Below are positions 1 through 9,186 of a DNA stretch of 64,000 nt, one piece after another. How positions within the stretch are numbered: the first letter of the stretch is position 1; the number at the start of each line of letters is the position of its first letter. The translations under genes and the position numbers were made by a program. Origin of the DNA: Paenibacillus lautus NBRC 15380 (lineage in GTDB: Bacteria > Bacillota > Bacilli > Paenibacillales > Paenibacillaceae). The DNA lies in contig NZ_BIMF01000004.1 in the NCBI RefSeq assembly GCF_004000945.1, positions 124,001 to 188,000 on the forward strand. Direction: 5' to 3'. Below the pieces are notes generated by a model. That model saw nothing but the letters and a program-made list of their open reading frames with translations. It made no database searches and was not told the DNA's origin.

Positions 1-96
1 GATCATAATCGACATCGTCATCAGAATGGATAATGAAACCAGCGCAGGCATGACCGTGGCTAGACTGATTTTAATGCGTTTTTTAGGTATGTTCAT
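1..96 (-). CDS. N-terminus of a membrane-anchored protein (partial)
   Basis: The first 32 codons of a minus-strand gene run off the left edge. The reading starts MNIPKKRIKIS and continues into a hydrophobic stretch rich in Leu, Met, Ile, Val and Ser. This is a positively charged N-terminus followed by a membrane anchor or uncleaved signal. A GGAG ribosome site lies 8 bases before the ATG at 96. This layout is common in chemoreceptors and in GGDEF or HD-GYP sensor proteins, but nothing catalytic is visible, so the family cannot be assigned. It is divergent from the next gene; 97-329 holds no other gene and presumably carries both promoters. Confidence 0.55.
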   Translation of the reverse strand, partial: MNIPKKRIKISLATVMPALVSLSILMTMSIMI

Positions 97-329
97 GGCG
101 GCTGCACTCCTACTCTGGATGAAAAATATTGCCGAATTATTATACGATCTTTACATATTACTTCACAAACCTTTTTGCGTCCATATATGGAATTAGCGTT
201 TTGCGTTGGAAGTCCCCAATCGGTTATGACGCACTGTATTTATCGCTTTATAACAAACGTATGTTCGTTATATAATATAGAGGAGCAGCATCCATTCATA
301 CTCTTTTTGATAAAGGACGTGATCTCGCC

Positions 330-950
330 TTGAACGACAATATACATACTGAAGCAAACATGCAGCACATCGGACCAATAACCGCAAGCCCTGGTCAGCT
401 TCTGCAATCGCTGCTCTGGAACCGACACGATCTGCCCTCTCTGGAGCATGGCCGGCTCTATCGACATCATGACGGATTCACGCTCACCGGAATGGTCGTA
501 GCCGATCTGGAAGGCCGGCAGCTCCACTGCTCCTACGAGGTTGGAACCACCTGCAGCTGGCAGACCAGGAAGGTAAAGATTGAGCTCTCCAGCGGCACCG
601 AAGAACAGTCCCTTCACCTGGAGCGGGATGATGACGGCCGCTGGTGGAACGGCGATTCCGAGCTCACCGCATTTGCCGGCATGAACGATATTGATCTTGG
701 CATTACCCCGTCCACCAACACGCTGCCGATCCAGCGGTTGGGACTGAAGCCTGGGGAGAGCGCGTCCATGACGGCAGTCTGGATTCAGTTCCCGAGTTTA
801 ACCATCGCCCCCCTTGCCCAACAGTATACGCGTACGGGTGAGTATGCCTACCGTTATGAGAGTAACGATGGAGCCTACCAAGCGGATCTGGAGGTTGACG
901 AGCACGGCCTCGTTACAAGGTACGCGGACGTATGGAGCCGTGCTCGCTAA
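330..950 (+). CDS. putative glycolipid-binding domain protein (PF06475 type)
   Basis: A soluble protein of about 206 residues without signal peptide or membrane segment. The family signature is visible in the middle: a basic/aromatic strand region (RDDDGRWWNGD) followed by NDIDLGITPSTNTLPIQRL, the Asp-x-Asp, Thr-Asn, Leu-Pro, Arg-Leu block typical of the putative glycolipid-binding family. The biochemical role of the family is poorly established; the name comes from a structural resemblance. The start is uncertain: TTG at 330 has an AAAGGA about 12 bases upstream, while ATG at 360 has no good ribosome site. It stands alone, with a hairpin terminator after it. Confidence 0.82.
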   Translation: MNDNIHTEANMQHIGPITASPGQLLQSLLWNRHDLPSLEHGRLYRHHDGFTLTGMVVADLEGRQLHCSYEVGTTCSWQTRKVKIELSSGTEEQSLHLERDDDGRWWNGDSELTAFAGMNDIDLGITPSTNTLPIQRLGLKPGESASMTAVWIQFPSLTIAPLAQQYTRTGEYAYRYESNDGAYQADLEVDEHGLVTRYADVWSRAR

Positions 951-1088
951 AGCTCGGTGCATCCACGGCCGGCATGAGAAGGTATATCCTCTTAACCGGT
1001 CGAAAACAACAACCCGGAACCGTTGCAGCATCGCCTAGATCCGTTACCAATAATCCTCACACTTATACGGTTTATCGGCATGCCAAAT

Positions 1089-1127
1089 ATCCCCTGCCGG
1101 GTCTGCTCAGACCTTGCAGGGGATTTT
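1089..1127 (+). terminator. rho-independent terminator
   Basis: ATCCCCTGC (1089-1097) pairs with GCAGGGGAT (1116-1124). A nested GGTCT/AGACC stem lies in the loop, and TTTT follows on the plus strand. It closes the glycolipid-binding-like gene and lies between two convergent genes. Confidence 0.8.
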
Positions 1128-1148
1128 CATGCACCTAATACTCCTGAA

Positions 1149-2450
1149 TCAATGCGGGACAAAGACAAGCTGCAGCACGAACAGCACGGCAAAAATATAC
1201 ATCAGCGGATGAACCGCCTTCCACTTGCCCTTCACGATTTTCATCAGCGGGTATGAAATAAAACCGAGCGCGATCCCGGTCGCGATGCTGGACGTAAGCG
1301 GCATGGTCAAGATGACGAGAAACGCGGGGAACGCTTCATCAAAATCATTCCACCGGATGTGCTGAACGTTGCCCAGCATCAGGCAGCCCACTACGATGAG
1401 CGAAGGGGCCGTAATGGCGGATAATCCCGCAACCGCGCCGATCAGCGGACTGAAGAAGGCGGCAACGACGAACAACGCGGCAACGACGACCGCCGTCAAT
1501 CCTGTCCGACCGCCTGCGCCGACGCCGGCTGCAGATTCAACATAGGCGGTGGTCGGGCTTGTACCGACCATGGATCCGGCCACGGTTGCCACCGAATCGG
1601 AGAACATGGCGCGTTCTGCACGAGGCAGCTTGTTATCCTTCATCAGCCCCGCCTGCTCCGCCACACCAACAACCGTGCCTGTGGTATCGAACAGCGTCAC
1701 CAGGAGGAAAGAGAACACAACGGCATAGAGTCCATGCCTGATCACATCGGAGGCAGCGGTAATCGGGTTCCATACCAGAATGCCTTCCGGCAGCGTAGGG
1801 ACCGACATAATCCCGCTCGTAAAGGACAGCATATCGGCAAAATAAGCAATAATCCCGGTAATAATCATACCGATAAACAAAGCACCCTTTACATCACGGG
1901 ACAGCAGCACAAGCGTAACCGCCAATCCCACCAAGGCGAGCACAACCGATGGCTGGTGCAGATCACCGAGCGCTACCAGATTATCCGGATGCGCTGTAAT
2001 GATGCCGCTCATCCGCAGACCGATAAAAGCAATAAACAGGCCGATTCCGACCGTGATCGCATGCTTCAAATTCGACGGGATCATCTCAATCAGCCTGCGC
2101 CGCAGGGAAGTCATCGATAACACCAGAAACAGAATACCGGCTATAAAAACAGCCGAGAAAGCTTCAATATACCCAAGTCCGGCATGTCCTTGAACAACGG
2201 AATAGGTGAAGTAGGCATTCAAGCCCATCCCCGGCGCCACAGCGATCGGGTAGCGGGCTACGAGCCCCATCAGCAGTGTGCCAATCACAGCGGCAATAAT
2301 CGTTGCCGTGAAGCTCTGCTCAAAAGGTACACCCGCTTGCGACAGAATCAGCGGATTCACAACGGTCACATACGCCATCGTGAAAAACGTCGTGGCCCCG
2401 GCAACAACTTCTGTCTTCACCGAGGTACCATTAGCTTTTAAATCAAACAC
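1149..2450 (-). CDS. NCS2-family purine permease (AzgA/PbuG-PbuO type)
   Basis: A 433-residue integral membrane transporter with about 12-14 hydrophobic segments. It should import a purine base (guanine/hypoxanthine for PbuG, adenine for PbuO/PbuP) with protons. AzgA-type signatures are TTFFTMAYVTVVNPLIL near the N-terminus, the PIAVAPGMGLNAYFTYSV loop, and SPTTAYVESAAGVGAGGRTG with the conserved Glu in the second half. A longer frame opens at 2468, but it contains the ribosome site: GGAGG lies 7 bases before GTG at 2450, so GTG is preferred. The substrate cannot be decided by reading. No purine riboswitch was recognised in 2469-2640. It is convergent with the gene at 330 and divergent from the SRAP gene. 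Confidence 0.9.
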   Translation of the reverse strand: MFDLKANGTSVKTEVVAGATTFFTMAYVTVVNPLILSQAGVPFEQSFTATIIAAVIGTLLMGLVARYPIAVAPGMGLNAYFTYSVVQGHAGLGYIEAFSAVFIAGILFLVLSMTSLRRRLIEMIPSNLKHAITVGIGLFIAFIGLRMSGIITAHPDNLVALGDLHQPSVVLALVGLAVTLVLLSRDVKGALFIGMIITGIIAYFADMLSFTSGIMSVPTLPEGILVWNPITAASDVIRHGLYAVVFSFLLVTLFDTTGTVVGVAEQAGLMKDNKLPRAERAMFSDSVATVAGSMVGTSPTTAYVESAAGVGAGGRTGLTAVVVAALFVVAAFFSPLIGAVAGLSAITAPSLIVVGCLMLGNVQHIRWNDFDEAFPAFLVILTMPLTSSIATGIALGFISYPLMKIVKGKWKAVHPLMYIFAVLFVLQLVFVPH

Positions 2451-2648
2451 AATAAATCCTCCATTCATGATGCTTGGCCTGGCTTTGTGCTAGACTCTTT
2501 TGGTAAGTTATGCAATATTTGATATACTCAAAAACAAATGTACTGTAAATCTCTAAGTAGCCATTTCGTTCTGAACTCGATAAAAAGTCTTAATTAGTCG
2601 CTATATTCAAAATCTTAAGCGAGAGCAAATGACAGGAGGTTTGAATCC

Positions 2649-3356
2649 ATGTGCGGACGCTTTACACTCACGGTCACTTGGGAAGAACTAATGACAAGGT
2701 ATCTCATCGATCCCGAATCGGTATCTCCCTTTCACATTCCCAGGTACAACATCGCTCCTACGCAGATGGTCACGGCGATTATCAACGACGGCAGCGCCAA
2801 CCGGATCGGTCAGCTGCAATGGGGGCTTGTCCCATCCTGGGCCAAGGATCCCTCAGCCGGAGCCAAAATGATCAATGCGCGCAGCGAAACGCTGGAAGAT
2901 AAGCCTGCATTTAGGATGCCCTTTTATCGGAAAAGATGCCTGATACCTGCAGACGGTTTTTACGAATGGCAAAAAAACGGCAATGGCAAGCAGCCTTTTC
3001 GCATCGGCTTGAGGAACGGGGAAATATTCAGCATGGCAGGTCTGTACGATACCTGGATCACCCCAAGCGGAGATAAGCTCAGCACCTGCACCGTCATTAC
3101 AACCGCACCCAATCGACTCATGGAACCGATCCATAACCGGATGCCGGTCATTCTGAGCCCCGCTGACGAAGCGCTATGGCTCGAACGGCAGACATCTTCC
3201 CAAACCAATGAAAGCAGCCCTTCCCTTTTGCAAACCCTCAAAGAGCTTTTGAGGCCTTACCCCGCGGAGGAAATGCAGGCCGTACCGGTTAGCACAACCG
3301 TAAATTCCGTTAAAAATGACACGGAAGCTTGCATCCGTTCCATTACGGACAGCTAA
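2649..3356 (+). CDS. SOS response-associated peptidase, SRAP family (YedK/HMCES)
   Basis: A 235-residue SRAP protein. Members shield abasic sites in single-stranded DNA by forming a thiazolidine DNA-protein crosslink through Cys2, and they can release it again. The family's active residues are present: MCGRF start (Cys2 becomes N-terminal after Met removal), Asn76 in INARSE, Glu106 in GFYEW and His162 in IHNRMP. The QWGLVPSWA motif is also seen. An AGGAGGT ribosome site lies at 2634-2640, fixing the ATG that places Cys at position 2. It is a single-gene unit; no LexA box was recognised upstream. Confidence 0.95.
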   Translation: MCGRFTLTVTWEELMTRYLIDPESVSPFHIPRYNIAPTQMVTAIINDGSANRIGQLQWGLVPSWAKDPSAGAKMINARSETLEDKPAFRMPFYRKRCLIPADGFYEWQKNGNGKQPFRIGLRNGEIFSMAGLYDTWITPSGDKLSTCTVITTAPNRLMEPIHNRMPVILSPADEALWLERQTSSQTNESSPSLLQTLKELLRPYPAEEMQAVPVSTTVNSVKNDTEACIRSITDS

Positions 3357-3503
3357 ATACTTCGGAAAGATTGGGAGGGCCTCTTCAACTTCCGCACTTT
3401 TTCTTAGCTCCCCGGTTCCTCTGCTATCGGTTAGACTACAAATCAAGGGACTTCTTTTATAAAAGTCCGCCAGGAACGTTTCATCCCTGCACATGCCAAA
3501 TCA

Positions 3504-3547
3504 AAAGCCCCTGCTCATAAGGAGAAAACACTCCCGAGAGGGGCTTC
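3504..3547 (-). terminator. rho-independent terminator of the spoVIF-like gene
   Basis: AAAGCCCCT (3504-3512) pairs with AGGGGCTT (3539-3546). On the minus strand the stem is followed by a short T-rich run, so it mainly serves the gene ending at 3584. It may also stop readthrough from the SRAP gene. Confidence 0.75.
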
Positions 3548-3583
3548 TTCTATGCAAAATAAAACCTTGATGTCATCCAATTG

Positions 3584-3871
3584 TTATCGAAACATCCCCC
3601 ACAGCTTGATCAAATGGAAGGTGTTGTTCGGATCGATGCGCTGTGCAAGGACGAATTGAACCATTTGCTGCTCCTGCGCGGAGCTCAGCTTTTCATTCAA
3701 GATGCCGCTGGCCGTCCGGATCAATTGATGCACTTTTGCGCTATTTTGAAGATCTGCCTTGGTCAAACCCTGAGTCAGCCCTTTGATTCTTTCCTTGACT
3801 GCCGGGTTTTTCATTTTTAGCTTGATTCGCTCCACCAGCTGCGGACTAATCCCGTACTGCTGATAACTCAA
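3584..3871 (-). CDS. spoVIF: stage VI sporulation protein F-like (SpoVIF)
   Basis: A small all-helical protein of 95 residues (MSYQQYGISPQLVERI start). The central part, with VHQLIRTASGILN followed by EQQMVQFVL, resembles the SpoVIF pattern of a regulatory helix and a C-terminal Ile/Val helix. In Bacillus SpoVIF acts late in sporulation to support GerE-dependent coat gene expression. The frame is open up to an ATG at 3892, but that stretch contains GGAGGTG, placed 6 bases before TTG at 3871, so the TTG is the likely start. It follows recG on the same strand after an 86-base gap and ends at a terminator. Resemblance to the Bacillus protein is moderate. Confidence 0.7.
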   Translation of the reverse strand: MSYQQYGISPQLVERIKLKMKNPAVKERIKGLTQGLTKADLQNSAKVHQLIRTASGILNEKLSSAQEQQMVQFVLAQRIDPNNTFHLIKLWGMFR

Positions 3872-3957
3872 TGTTGAAGCACCTCCAGTCATAAATGCTG
3901 CTACCCTTTTTGAGTATATGACGAAGGTCTGTCCATTGTGCTAACAGATTCATGTCA

Positions 3958-6009
3958 TTAATCCATGATATCGCCCTGGAAGATCTTTTCCTGCTGCAAA
4001 AAGTCGCGCAGCGGCTCATATTCCGGCGACGTCCAGAAAGAACTGTCGCTAACGAGAGCTGCCGCGTCTCCCCGGGCCTCTTCAACCACTTTGAAATCCG
4101 CGACCATGTCGGCCAGCCGGAACTCCGGCAGCCCGCTCTGCTTCGTACCGAAGAAGTCGCCCGGTCCCCGAAGCTCCAAATCCCTCCGGGATACCTCGAA
4201 GCCGTCCTCGGTTTCCGTCATGACCTGCATCCGCTCCTGGCCCACTTCCGATTTTGGATCGGCCACAAGGACGCAGTAGGATGCATGCTGCCCACGGCCT
4301 ACGCGACCCCGAAGCTGGTGCAGCTGAGACAGACCGAAGCGATCGGCATCCATAATGATCATCAAGGTTGCGTTCGGCACGTCAACGCCAACCTCAACAA
4401 CCGTCGTGGAAATCAGCAGCTGGACCTCATTGCTGTAGAATTGGCGCATGACCTCATCCTTCTCGGCAGGCGTCATACGACCGTGCAGAAGTCCGACAGC
4501 ATACGTGGGAAACGCCTGCTGCATCTGGACATGCAGGTCAATTGCATTCTGAACGTCCAGCTTATCCGATTCTTCAATCAAAGGAGCAATCAAATAGGCC
4601 TGACGACCTTGATTTACTTCCCGGGAAATAAATCCGAGCACACGGTCCATGAGTTCATGTTTGACCCAATAGGTCGTAATAGGAATACGACCTTTCGGAC
4701 GCTCCGACAGCGTGGATACATCCATATCCCCAAAGGCAGTAATTGCCAGCGTCCGTGGAATCGGCGTTGCCGTCATCGTGAGCACATCCGGGTTATAGCC
4801 TTTACGGCGGAGTACGCTTCGCTGATTCACGCCAAAACGGTGCTGCTCGTCCGTCACGACGAGTCCCAGCTCCCGGAAGTACACATCATCCTGGATGAGG
4901 GCATGTGTGCCCACGACAACGTCCGTCAGCCCCATCTGTAAGGAAGCCAGCAGGTCTTTACGCTTCTTCCCCGTTACACTGCCTGTCAACAGGCCAACGG
5001 TAATGCCGAAGGGCTCAAACAGCTTCTGCAGCGAACGCATATGCTGTTCGGCAAGAATCTCCGTTGGGACCATCAAGGCCCCTTGAAAGCCTGAGCGCAC
5101 CGTTGTAAACAGAGCGATGGCGGCAACAATCGTTTTTCCCGAGCCGACATCCCCTTGAAGCAAGCGGTTCATGCAGTAAGGGGAGCGCATATCATGCAAG
5201 ATCTCCAGCTCCACCTTCTTCTGCGCATCGGTAAGCTCAAACGGGAAGCTGCGCACGAACTCCCGGATCGTTGCATTGTCAGCCGTATGTACAACACCGT
5301 CCATCCGTCCCCGGTTCAGCGCCCGGAACGCCTGCATTTTCAACTGGAACAAGAAGAGCTCCTCATACACCATCCGGCGCCGCCCTTCCTGTCCTTCCCG
5401 GGAGTCGACAGGCTGATGGATCGTCATGATCGCCGCTTTACGAGGCATCAGATCATACTTCCTGAGCAGGGATTGCGGCAAAATTTCGGGAATCATCTCC
5501 CCGTATTGCTCCAAAGCCTGTCCCATCGTTTTTCGGATCCAGGATTGCGTGATCTTCCCGCCGATGGAATACACCGGCTGCAGCGTTCCGCTGCGGAAGG
5601 CTCCCTTATCCGGGAACTCGGACTCGGACACCGTAAGCTGCATTCTGCGCTGATCCCACTTGCCCGTCAGCACGATCTCCCGGCCGGCCGTAAGCTGGTC
5701 CTTCAGAAAATGCCGATTGAACCAGGTTGCGGTGAACATCCAGTTTTCGGCCAGCATTTTGCAGGTGAGACGGGATTTGCGCCCGTAGCGCTGCAGTACC
5801 GGCACGCTGGCTATTTTAGCTTGTATGGTGATTTTGTCCCCGTCCTTGACTTCGCTTAAAGACCTTAGCCGGTAATCCTCATACCGGAAGGGGTAATACT
5901 CCAAAAGATCCTTGACCGTAGAGACGCCAAAGGCGTGAAGCTCCCCCTCTTTCAGGGCGCTCACGCCGTTGATCTGTCTGACGGATATTTGATCGAGTTT
6001 GAGACTCAT
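3958..6009 (-). CDS. recG: ATP-dependent DNA helicase RecG
   Basis: A 683-residue branch-migration helicase that regresses stalled forks and processes Holliday junctions. An N-terminal wedge (OB-fold) domain fills about residues 60-250. The helicase core shows GDVGSGKT (Walker A), a DEQH box in VTDEQHRFGV, TATPIPRTL (motif III), LLHGRMTPAEKD, STTVVEVGVDVP (motif V) and QLRGRVGRG (motif VI). The C-terminal GDFFGTKQSGLP segment is typical of RecG. The frame is open to 6036, but GAGGT sits 8 bases before ATG at 6009, and that start avoids overlap with degV, which ends 15 bases upstream. The pair fakA/recG is close in B. subtilis too. Confidence 0.97.
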   Translation of the reverse strand: MSLKLDQISVRQINGVSALKEGELHAFGVSTVKDLLEYYPFRYEDYRLRSLSEVKDGDKITIQAKIASVPVLQRYGRKSRLTCKMLAENWMFTATWFNRHFLKDQLTAGREIVLTGKWDQRRMQLTVSESEFPDKGAFRSGTLQPVYSIGGKITQSWIRKTMGQALEQYGEMIPEILPQSLLRKYDLMPRKAAIMTIHQPVDSREGQEGRRRMVYEELFLFQLKMQAFRALNRGRMDGVVHTADNATIREFVRSFPFELTDAQKKVELEILHDMRSPYCMNRLLQGDVGSGKTIVAAIALFTTVRSGFQGALMVPTEILAEQHMRSLQKLFEPFGITVGLLTGSVTGKKRKDLLASLQMGLTDVVVGTHALIQDDVYFRELGLVVTDEQHRFGVNQRSVLRRKGYNPDVLTMTATPIPRTLAITAFGDMDVSTLSERPKGRIPITTYWVKHELMDRVLGFISREVNQGRQAYLIAPLIEESDKLDVQNAIDLHVQMQQAFPTYAVGLLHGRMTPAEKDEVMRQFYSNEVQLLISTTVVEVGVDVPNATLMIIMDADRFGLSQLHQLRGRVGRGQHASYCVLVADPKSEVGQERMQVMTETEDGFEVSRRDLELRGPGDFFGTKQSGLPEFRLADMVADFKVVEEARGDAAALVSDSSFWTSPEYEPLRDFLQQEKIFQGDIMD

Positions 6010-6023
6010 ATCATCTACCTCAC

Positions 6024-6881
6024 TTAAGCAGGCCATATATATGCTGCAATGGTTCCCGGTCCAACATGCGTACCGATAACCGGACCGATCTCGGAAAACA
6101 CCGTTTCCTCGATCGTAAACACAGCGGACAGCTGCTGCAGAAAATCCTCAACCTGAGCAGGGTCAGCTGTATGACCCACAGCCACTTTAATATTTTTCAC
6201 ACCGGATAGATCCTGTTGAAACAGCTCAATGATTTTGGCCGTCGCTTTCTTGCGACCGCGGACCTTGTCTACCGGAAAGATAATCCCTTCGCCATCAATG
6301 GACAGGATTGGCTTAATGTTAAGCAGTGTGCCAAGCACGGCTGAAGCCTTGCCGATCCGTCCGCCCTTCTGCAAGTACTCCAGTGTGTCTACCAGGAAGT
6401 AGAGGCGGCGCTTAGAGCGAAGGTCCTCAAGCGACGAAATAATATCTGGAACAGCGGCTCCTTCTTGTGTGAGCTTCGCTGCATGAACCACGAATAGTCC
6501 GAAACCGTAAGAGGCCGATTTGGAATCCCATACAGTGATATCCGCTTCTCCTTCGATAAGAGAGGTGGCAAGCAATGCGGACTGATACGTTCCGCTCAAG
6601 CCGGATGAGATGTGAATGGACATAATGGAGCAGCCTGGGTGCTGTTCCAGAATGGACTCATACACAGCTACAAAATCTGCGGGTGAAGGCTGGGAGGTCG
6701 TCGGAAGCTGGGGTGACTGCACCAGCTTTTTGTAGAACTCTCCCGGCGTGATTTCGACTCCGTCCAAATACGTATCTTCCCCGAACATAAGTCTCAGCGG
6801 CACAATATGAATGTTGTGTTGCTTCGCCAGGTCTGCCGGAATATCCGCTGTGCTGTCTGTCACAATAACGGTCTTATTCAC
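6024..6881 (-). CDS. DegV family fatty-acid-binding protein
   Basis: A 285-residue DegV protein. Family members bind a single fatty acid and, as FakB subunits, present it to the kinase FakA for phosphorylation. The TDSTADIP start motif, the TSQPSPADF segment and MSIHISSGLSGTYQSA are family hallmarks. The preferred start is GTG at 6881 because AGGAGGGG lies 5 bases upstream; the longer frame to 6911 swallows this site. It lies between fakA and recG, all on the minus strand, so a FakB role for incoming host or membrane fatty acids is the natural inference. The chain specificity cannot be read. Confidence 0.9.
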   Translation of the reverse strand: MNKTVIVTDSTADIPADLAKQHNIHIVPLRLMFGEDTYLDGVEITPGEFYKKLVQSPQLPTTSQPSPADFVAVYESILEQHPGCSIMSIHISSGLSGTYQSALLATSLIEGEADITVWDSKSASYGFGLFVVHAAKLTQEGAAVPDIISSLEDLRSKRRLYFLVDTLEYLQKGGRIGKASAVLGTLLNIKPILSIDGEGIIFPVDKVRGRKKATAKIIELFQQDLSGVKNIKVAVGHTADPAQVEDFLQQLSAVFTIEETVFSEIGPVIGTHVGPGTIAAYIWPA

Positions 6882-6923
6882 CGGAACCCCTCCTAAAAAT
6901 GTACCTTGCATAATGTCAAAGCG

Positions 6924-7036
6924 TTATAAGAAAAACTTTATCGACGTACTTCCTTAGAAGTCAGACCGCATATAGCGGAAGTTTTTCTTGCGAGATAAGG
7001 AAGGGAAAACCTCGGAAGTGTATACTTCCTTATCTC
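6924..7036. repeat. dispersed palindromic repeat, copy A (with adjoining hairpin)
   Basis: AAGAAAAACTT (6929-6939) and AAGTTTTTCTT form an 11-bp stem around a core containing TATCGACGTACTTCC and AGACCGCATATAGCGG. Next to it GAGATAAGGAAG (6992-7003) pairs perfectly with CTTCCTTATCTC (7025-7036). The same two-part layout occurs, inverted, at 9526-9749. It lies between fakA and degV. Only a weak T-run follows the second hairpin, so it is not a classical terminator. Confidence 0.7.
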
Positions 7037-7041
7037 TTAGA

Positions 7042-8820
7042 TCAAGACTCCACGGAGAACAGATAGGAATAAATCGGCTGACCGCCGTAGTGAACCTCAA
7101 CCTCTGCGTTAGGATACTGCTCGCCAAGCCACTCCGTGAGTGCGTTGGTCGATTCCTCAGTTGCGTCCGCGCCGGTAAGCAGCGTCACGATTTCATCGCC
7201 GGACTCCAGCATTTTACCCAGCAAATCCTGGGAGGTCGTAATCAGATCCTCGTTTGCTGCAACGATGTTGGAATTGCGAATACCGATAAACTGGCCAGCC
7301 TTGATCTCGAGATCATCAATCGTTGTGTCCCGAACGGCATAGGTTACCTGCCCCGATTGCACGCGAGTGATCGCATCCAGCATGTTGTCGGTGTTCATAT
7401 CCGCATTCTCGTCTTCCTGGAAAGCAAATGCCGCCGCGATCCCCTGCGGAATCGTCTTGCTCGGAATGACCGTTACGCTGCGTTCGCCTTCAAGAAGCTC
7501 TCTCGCCTGCTGGGCGGCCAGCACGATGTTGGAGTTGTTCGGCAGGATGTAAATCTGCTGCGCCGAGATCGAAGAAATCGCATTAACAAAATCCTCGGTG
7601 CTCGGGTTCATCGTCTGTCCCCCGGAGAGAACAACGTCAACGCCCAGGCTCTTGAATATATCGGAGATGCCTTCCCCTGACGATACCGCTATGAAACCGT
7701 ACGGTGCAATCTCGTCTGCCGGGGGAACAGCCGGAGCTTCCGGTGTCACGGTCTCTGCCGGAATATCTGCAAACAACTCGGGCATCGGTGCAATATCCAT
7801 TCCCGTTGTCAGCAAATCACGATGCTGCTCGCGCATATTCAATATATGAATCTGAGTGATCTCTCCATACATTAGCGCCAAATTCAACACTTCGCCCGGA
7901 GCCTTGGAATGCACATGAACTTTGATCGTCTCGTCATCGGCGATGACAATGATGGAATCACCATTCACTGCAAGCGCTTTCCGGAACTTATCTTCATCAA
8001 AGTCTGCGCCCGTTCCTTCGCCGAGCTGCCTATTAATAAAGAATTCCATGTCATATAAAAATTCAATGTCCTCTGTGGACAGTCTGGACTGGGCAGAAGC
8101 CGGAGCTTGAACCGCCGAGAAGTCAGGGACCGCTTGAAAGGCCGGTGCCTTGTTGCTCTGTTCGGCTTGTCCTTCCGCAACAGCAAACGATCCGGACGGA
8201 GCGTCTTTTCTAAGCGCCTGCAAGAAACCTTCATAAATGTAAACCAGGCCCTGGCCACCCGAATCCACTACGCCAACCTGCTTCAGAACAGGGAGCATAT
8301 CCGGCGTCTGGGACAGTGTTTCTTTGGCTTTGGCCAACACCTGCTCCATCAATTCCACAATATCGTTGTTGCGGCGGGAAAAATAGACCGCATGCTTGGC
8401 CGCTTCTTTAGCTACGGTAAGGATGGTACCTTCGACAGGCTTCACAACAGCTTTATACGCAGCTTCTACGCCTGTTTGCAGTGCTGCGGCGAATTGATGA
8501 GAATTTAGTTCTGTATAAGGTGCCGCATATCGGCTGAAACCACGGAACAGCTGGGACAGAATAACCCCCGAGTTCCCTCTGGCTCCCATCAGAAGCCCCT
8601 TGGACAGCACACCGGCACTATGCCCGACGGACTCCGAGTACTTACTCTTCAGTTCTGCCACACCTGCCGTCATCGTCAAATTCATGTTGGTCCCCGTGTC
8701 GCCGTCCGGCACCGGGAACACATTCAGGGAATTGACGTGTTCTGCATGCTGCTGCAGCTGCTCCGCTCCGGCTAGGACCATCGCGGTAAATTCTGTTCCA
8801 TTCAAAGAACGCTTACTCAA
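7042..8820 (-). CDS. fakA: fatty acid kinase catalytic subunit FakA (YloV, DhaL-domain)
   Basis: A 592-residue FakA. It phosphorylates fatty acids bound to a DegV/FakB partner, making acyl-phosphate for phospholipid synthesis. The N-terminal DhaL domain (about residues 10-200) shows NVFPVPDGDTGTNMNLTM, the Mg/ADP-binding aspartates, and GARGNSGVILSQLFRG. A central domain and a C-terminal domain (PYGFIAVSSGEGISDIF, LPNNSNIVLAAQQ, IPSKTIPQG) complete it. A Pro/Ala-rich linker lies near residues 365-385. The start is TTG at 8820 with AAGGGG upstream; the open frame extends to 8856 without a better site. Next downstream is a DegV gene, a likely substrate-binding partner. In B. subtilis yloU precedes it; here it does not. 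Confidence 0.95.
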   Translation of the reverse strand: MSKRSLNGTEFTAMVLAGAEQLQQHAEHVNSLNVFPVPDGDTGTNMNLTMTAGVAELKSKYSESVGHSAGVLSKGLLMGARGNSGVILSQLFRGFSRYAAPYTELNSHQFAAALQTGVEAAYKAVVKPVEGTILTVAKEAAKHAVYFSRRNNDIVELMEQVLAKAKETLSQTPDMLPVLKQVGVVDSGGQGLVYIYEGFLQALRKDAPSGSFAVAEGQAEQSNKAPAFQAVPDFSAVQAPASAQSRLSTEDIEFLYDMEFFINRQLGEGTGADFDEDKFRKALAVNGDSIIVIADDETIKVHVHSKAPGEVLNLALMYGEITQIHILNMREQHRDLLTTGMDIAPMPELFADIPAETVTPEAPAVPPADEIAPYGFIAVSSGEGISDIFKSLGVDVVLSGGQTMNPSTEDFVNAISSISAQQIYILPNNSNIVLAAQQARELLEGERSVTVIPSKTIPQGIAAAFAFQEDENADMNTDNMLDAITRVQSGQVTYAVRDTTIDDLEIKAGQFIGIRNSNIVAANEDLITTSQDLLGKMLESGDEIVTLLTGADATEESTNALTEWLGEQYPNAEVEVHYGGQPIYSYLFSVES

Positions 8821-9109
8821 TGAGAATTCCCCTTCCTGGCTTGATACCCATAACACTACTTGTCGTAAATTTCATATTTATTTCATAGCTTATAGCTGAC
8901 GAAATGCCCAGGCAGTAAATAAAAGACTTACCGTGATTAATGGATCATAAATCTAGGTTGGGCGATCCTCTCGTCCTCTACGCTTTCCGGCGGTTCCCAA
9001 GCCTCTTGAGAGCCCTGCCGACCAGCCCACGAACTATTTCTTCGGAAATATTATGGACTAATCAACATTGTACTATAATGGCAAAGAGAAATAAATGTTT
9101 TTAGGACAG
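8821..9109. other. intergenic region between fakA and rpmB, unexplained
   Basis: A gap shared by the divergent genes fakA and rpmB. On the minus strand, 8969-9045 is GC-richer than its surroundings and contains an open stretch of about 24 codons (reading ISEEIVRGLVG then RALKRLGNRRKA and stop). It has no ATG/GTG/TTG start and no ribosome site, so it is either a gene remnant or a structured leader of fakA. A TATAAT-like hexamer at 9074-9079 has no good -35. No known RNA family was recognised. Confidence 0.4.
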
Positions 9110-9139
9110 TTGACGGAGCAATTTTTACTGTGATATTAT
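9110..9139 (+). promoter_or_regulatory. sigma-A promoter of rpmB
   Basis: TTGACG (9110-9115) and TATTAT (9134-9139) are separated by 18 bases. This places the start about 40 bases ahead of the rpmB ribosome site. Confidence 0.7.
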
Positions 9140-9186
9140 ATTTAAGTATTGTTTCATGCAGGGTTAGGAACAAGGAGGTGTAATGA

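Noticed and set aside
240..617. Open frame on the minus strand opposite the glycolipid-binding-like gene
   Set aside because: It overlaps a gene with a clear family signature and has no ribosome site or recognisable sequence.
2469..2640. Purine riboswitch before the NCS2 permease
   Set aside because: None of the conserved loop sequences of the purine aptamer was found on the minus strand.
3952..4941. Long plus-strand open frame opposite recG
   Set aside because: It is the antisense shadow of recG; its translation is Arg/His/Leu-rich without any motif.
6992..7036. 12-bp hairpin after fakA as its terminator
   Set aside because: No T-tract follows on the minus strand, and the same hairpin is part of the repeat element elsewhere.
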